Positions 21,620 through 23,827 of a stretch of 23,827 bases of DNA are shown piece after piece. The notes beneath the pieces are model-generated. The model was not told the origin of the DNA, searched no databases, and saw only the letters and a program-made list of their open reading frames with translations. Source of the stretch: UBA6902 sp964393845 (GTDB taxonomy: Bacteria > Nitrospirota > Thermodesulfovibrionia > UBA6902); contig CAYMUX010000051.1 of assembly GCA_964393845.1 (NCBI GenBank), positions 1-23,827 on the forward strand, given 5' to 3'. A program made the position numbers and the translations under genes. Numbering within the stretch: the first letter of the stretch is position 1; each line of letters begins with the position of its first letter.

Positions 21620-23827
21620 TCAGAAAAGAGAAGTCGTTTTTCTTGCCTGAAGCCATTTCCTCAATTCCTCTGCCAGCAGAAGCCCAATACTGAATGGGAT
21701 CAGAATGAGCCATACATTTAAGTCCAGAGGCGCTGTGCCGAAAATCCTGTTTCCGGCAGGATGATAAACAATGAAGGCGGAAATCATTATCTCAATAACT
21801 ATGCCGGAGATTACCAGAGGATTTGAAAAAAAGCCGAGGCTGAAGATTGATTCCCTAAAGGAACGGCATGCAAAGACATTTCCAATCTGTGAGACAATAA
21901 TTCCCGCGAGACACGCTGTTGTTGCCTGCATATAAAGAACACTGTCCGGCGGAAGCATCGTACCCCACTGCCATCCCCCTGAATAAAGCACATAGAAAAA
22001 TCCGGATAATCCGGCAATCGCCTCTATAGGGCCGAGGAACAAATACGCCCGGCCGAGAATTTTCAAGTTAAGCAGTTTTTCATCCCGGCTTCTTGGAGGC
22101 TGTTTCATTACGTCTTTTGTAGGCTTCTCCGCTCCGAGTGCAAGCGCCGGAAACATATCGGTTCCGAGGTCTACGGCAATAATCTGCATAATTGTAAGAG
22201 GCAAAGGGATTTTAAAGATGATATATGCGATATAGGGAACAGCCTCCGGTATATTGGATGCAAATATATAACTGATGAATTTCCGTATGTTCTCAAAAAT
22301 ACTCCTGCCCTCTTCTATAGCATTTACTATAGATGCAAAATTATCGTCAAGCAAGACCATATCCGCTGCTTCTCTTGCTACGTCGGTTCCCGTTATTCCC
22401 ATTGCGATGCCGATGTTTGCCTTTTTCAATGCAGGGGCGTCATTGACTCCGTCGCCTGTCACCGCAACCCTTTCGCCTTCATCTTCGAGGACCGATACTA
22501 TCCTCATTTTATGTACGGGCGTCATTCGTGCAAAGATGATTTCCGGAGTCAAAAGCCTTTCACGCAAGACACTGTCCGACATGACGTTGATCTCATGCCC
22601 TTCGATCACAACGGGATCATTCTTAACCAGTCCGATCTGTCTTGCTATAGCAGCCGCCGTCCTGCCCGCGTCACCTGTAATCATTATGACTTTGATACCG
22701 GCTTCTTTACATTTATTTATAGCATCCGGGACTTCCGGTCTCGGAGGGTCTTCAAGCCCCATGAGACCGGTGAAGATCAGGTCGGATTCAAGATCTGTAG
22801 GGGCACGGCGCGCCGTGCCCCTACTTTCGATTTCAGAACCCTCATGTATTTCCCTAAACGCAAACGCTATCACCCTCAACCCTTCGTCCATCATTGAGTG
22901 GTAGGCTTGTATGATGGAGTTCTTATGGTCTTCGGTCATCTGCAAGGGCGATTCATGAATCGCCCCTACCTTGTCGCCAGCAAGAATTCCAGTGCAAAGC
23001 GGCAGGACAGTTTCCAGGGCGCCTTTGGTGAAGATAAAAAATCCCCCCTCGCCCCCCTTTGAAAAAGGGGGATTAAGGGGGATTTTGCAAACAGTGCTCA
23101 TCCTCTTCCTCTCAGAGTCAAATGGTATCTCATGAATTCGCTCCGCCTTTATATCGCCTATTGCCTCTCTTGCAGCCTTTAAAATGGCTGCCTCTGTCGG
23201 GTCGCCTTTGTATTTGCCGTTGTCGAAGGTTGCGTTGTTGCAGAGATAGGCGGTTTGCATTAACTGTAGGGGCACGGCGCGCCGTGCCCCTACGGGGATT
23301 TGGGAATCTGACATCGTCCATACCTTCTGGACTTCCATTTTATTCTGTGTAAGCGTGCCTGTCTTGTCGGTGCATATGACCGTGACCGAGCCGAGCGTCT
23401 CGACGGACGTGAGGTTTTTGATCAGCGCATTTTTCTTTGCCATCCTCTGGCTTCCCATTGCAAGAGAGAGAGTCACCGTGGGGAGAAGTCCCTCCGGGAC
23501 ATTGGCAATGATTATGCCGACGGCAAAGAGTAAGTTATGCCAGAAACTCCTTCCGACAAAGAATCCGAGAGTGAAAAAAAATATTCCTGTTGTAAGCGCA
23601 ATGACCGCGACTATCTTTGTCACCCTTATTATCTCTTTCTGGAGCGGGCTTAATTTTTCCTGCACTCCGCCCGTAAGATGGGCGATCTTGCCGAACTCCG
23701 TGTCCATGCCGGTGGCGAAGGCCGCTGCCCTGCCTGAACCGCTTACAATATGCGTGCCTGCAACCACGAAGTTCGGACTCCCAAAATAATCCCCTTTAAA
23801 TGTCTCATGTTCCCGGGCCCTTGGGTC
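21620..23827 (-). CDS. P-type cation ATPase, type IIC-like, 3' part (735 codons visible)
   Basis: The gene enters from the right edge and stops at 21620-21622. A domain remnants (GTHIVSGSGRAAAFATGMDT) lead to helix 4 (NVPEGLLPTVTLSLAMG). The phosphorylated aspartate is in ICTDKTGTLTQNKM (Asp at 23366-23368). KGALETVLP lies in the nucleotide domain, then MITGDAGRTA, the hinge TGDGVNDAPALKKANIGIAMG, and C-terminal helices. PEGLL in M4 and AVDLGTDMFPALALGAE in M6 resemble Na,K-ATPases (IIC) more than SERCA. It probably moves Na+, K+ or Ca2+ across the inner membrane. Four palindromic repeats lie in frame inside the nucleotide-binding domain and add roughly 40 codons; the frame stays open throughout. 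There is no sign of a pseudogene. Whether these insertions harm activity cannot be judged. Confidence 0.9.
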   Translation of the reverse strand, partial: DPRAREHETFKGDYFGSPNFVVAGTHIVSGSGRAAAFATGMDTEFGKIAHLTGGVQEKLSPLQKEIIRVTKIVAVIALTTGIFFFTLGFFVGRSFWHNLLFAVGIIIANVPEGLLPTVTLSLAMGSQRMAKKNALIKNLTSVETLGSVTVICTDKTGTLTQNKMEVQKVWTMSDSQIPVGARRAVPLQLMQTAYLCNNATFDNGKYKGDPTEAAILKAAREAIGDIKAERIHEIPFDSERKRMSTVCKIPLNPPFSKGGEGGFFIFTKGALETVLPLCTGILAGDKVGAIHESPLQMTEDHKNSIIQAYHSMMDEGLRVIAFAFREIHEGSEIESRGTARRAPTDLESDLIFTGLMGLEDPPRPEVPDAINKCKEAGIKVIMITGDAGRTAAAIARQIGLVKNDPVVIEGHEINVMSDSVLRERLLTPEIIFARMTPVHKMRIVSVLEDEGERVAVTGDGVNDAPALKKANIGIAMGITGTDVAREAADMVLLDDNFASIVNAIEEGRSIFENIRKFISYIFASNIPEAVPYIAYIIFKIPLPLTIMQIIAVDLGTDMFPALALGAEKPTKDVMKQPPRSRDEKLLNLKILGRAYLFLGPIEAIAGLSGFFYVLYSGGWQWGTMLPPDSVLYMQATTACLAGIIVSQIGNVFACRSFRESIFSLGFFSNPLVISGIVIEIMISAFIVYHPAGNRIFGTAPLDLNVWLILIPFSIGLLLAEELRKWLQARKTTSLF
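22797..22824. repeat. 28-bp perfect palindrome inside P-ATPase gene (copy 1, GTARRAPT frame)
   Basis: The half-site GTAGGGGCACGGCG is followed by its exact reverse complement, a perfect 28-bp palindrome. The gene reads it as S-R-G-T-A-R-R-A-P-T just before the DLESDLIFTG strand. The same palindrome recurs at 23266-23293 in another frame. Confidence 0.9.
22941..22970. repeat. palindrome inside P-ATPase gene (GAIHESPL family)
   Basis: GGGCGATTCATGAATCGCCC (22946-22965) is a perfect 20-bp palindrome with a CCTACC flank on the right and a degenerate left flank (TGCAA). The gene reads it as K-V-G-A-I-H-E-S-P-L-Q in the loop before MTEDHKNSIIQAY. Its half-site differs from the 28-bp family, but both share the GTAGGGGC outer arm. 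Confidence 0.85.
23037..23086. repeat. 50-bp palindrome inside P-ATPase gene (NPPFSKGGEGGFF family)
   Basis: AAAATCCCCCCTCG with CCCCCCTTT on the left pairs with AAAGGGGG...ATTAAGGGGGATTTT on the right, an imperfect palindrome. The gene reads it as I-P-L-N-P-P-F-S-K-G-G-E-G-G-F-F, inserted between RMSTVCK and IFTKGAL. Intergenic relatives lie at 3621 and 15715. Confidence 0.85.
23266..23293. repeat. 28-bp perfect palindrome inside P-ATPase gene (copy 2, VGARRAVPL frame)
   Basis: Identical in sequence to 22797-22824. Here the gene reads codons GTA GGG GCA CGG CGC GCC GTG CCC CTA as V-G-A-R-R-A-V-P-L, between MSDSQIP and QLMQTAYLCNN. Copy 1 is read one frame away. Confidence 0.9.

Noticed and set aside
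22797..23293. P-ATPase interpreted as a pseudogene because of repeats
   Set aside because: All four repeats are read in frame with no stop, and catalytic motifs DKTGT, TGDGVNDAP and KGA are intact.
1..23827. CRISPR arrays, tRNA, rRNA or intact insertion sequences
   Set aside because: I saw no regularly spaced direct repeats, cloverleaf or ribosomal signatures, and no transposase gene. The repeats found are isolated palindromes.

Overview
The window is a stretch of chromosome from a Gram-negative bacterium. Evidence for this is an OmpA-type outer-membrane lipoprotein, a MurJ flippase, a periplasmic c-type cytochrome and a HlyD/ABC exporter. The housekeeping genes look moderately GC-balanced. 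The dispersed palindromic repeats (those read as GARRAVPL, GAIHESPL or NPPFSKGGEGGFF, and the TGGGGTCAG hairpins) remind me of Nitrospirota or Desulfobacterota genomes. That placement is inference, because no rRNA or other marker gene is present.

Layout. (1) 1-163: 3' end of truA. (2) 164-5190: an accessory stretch. It holds a small hypothetical ORF, an AT-rich lone SF1 helicase gene, a MazF/PemK toxin-antitoxin pair on the + strand and a HigBA-like pair on the - strand. Copies of a TGGGGTCAG REP-like motif lie between these cassettes. (3) 5238-9286: a tiny ORF, an OmpA-family lipoprotein, a MarC-family membrane protein (- strand) and a short-form alpha-glucan phosphorylase. (4) 9405-9989: a monohaem cytochrome c preceded by an FNR/CRP-like palindrome and an 18-codon leader ORF that overlaps the cytochrome start as ATGA. 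(5) 10174-14967: a tight four-gene operon of HlyD adaptor, ABC ATPase, ABC-2 permease and sensor histidine kinase. (6) 15111-15662: a universal stress protein behind a second FNR-like palindrome. (7) 15785-17452: murJ. (8) 17472-23827, all on the - strand: a KUP K+ transporter, a DedA protein, a tandem-HD HD-GYP protein and the 3' part of a type IIC-like P-type cation ATPase that runs off the right edge.

The most striking signal is in the P-type ATPase. Four palindromic repeats of three families lie inside its nucleotide-binding domain, all in frame. One perfect 28-bp palindrome occurs twice there and is read in two different frames. This resembles Rickettsia palindromic elements and suggests small palindromes that can spread into coding sequence by adding surface-loop peptides. 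Other copies of one family are intergenic in the same window.

Functionally, the right half is envelope and ion homeostasis (KUP, P-ATPase, DedA, MurJ) plus signalling (histidine kinase, HD-GYP). Cytochrome c and Usp may share control by an FNR/CRP-family regulator. I found no CRISPR array, tRNA, rRNA or intact transposase.
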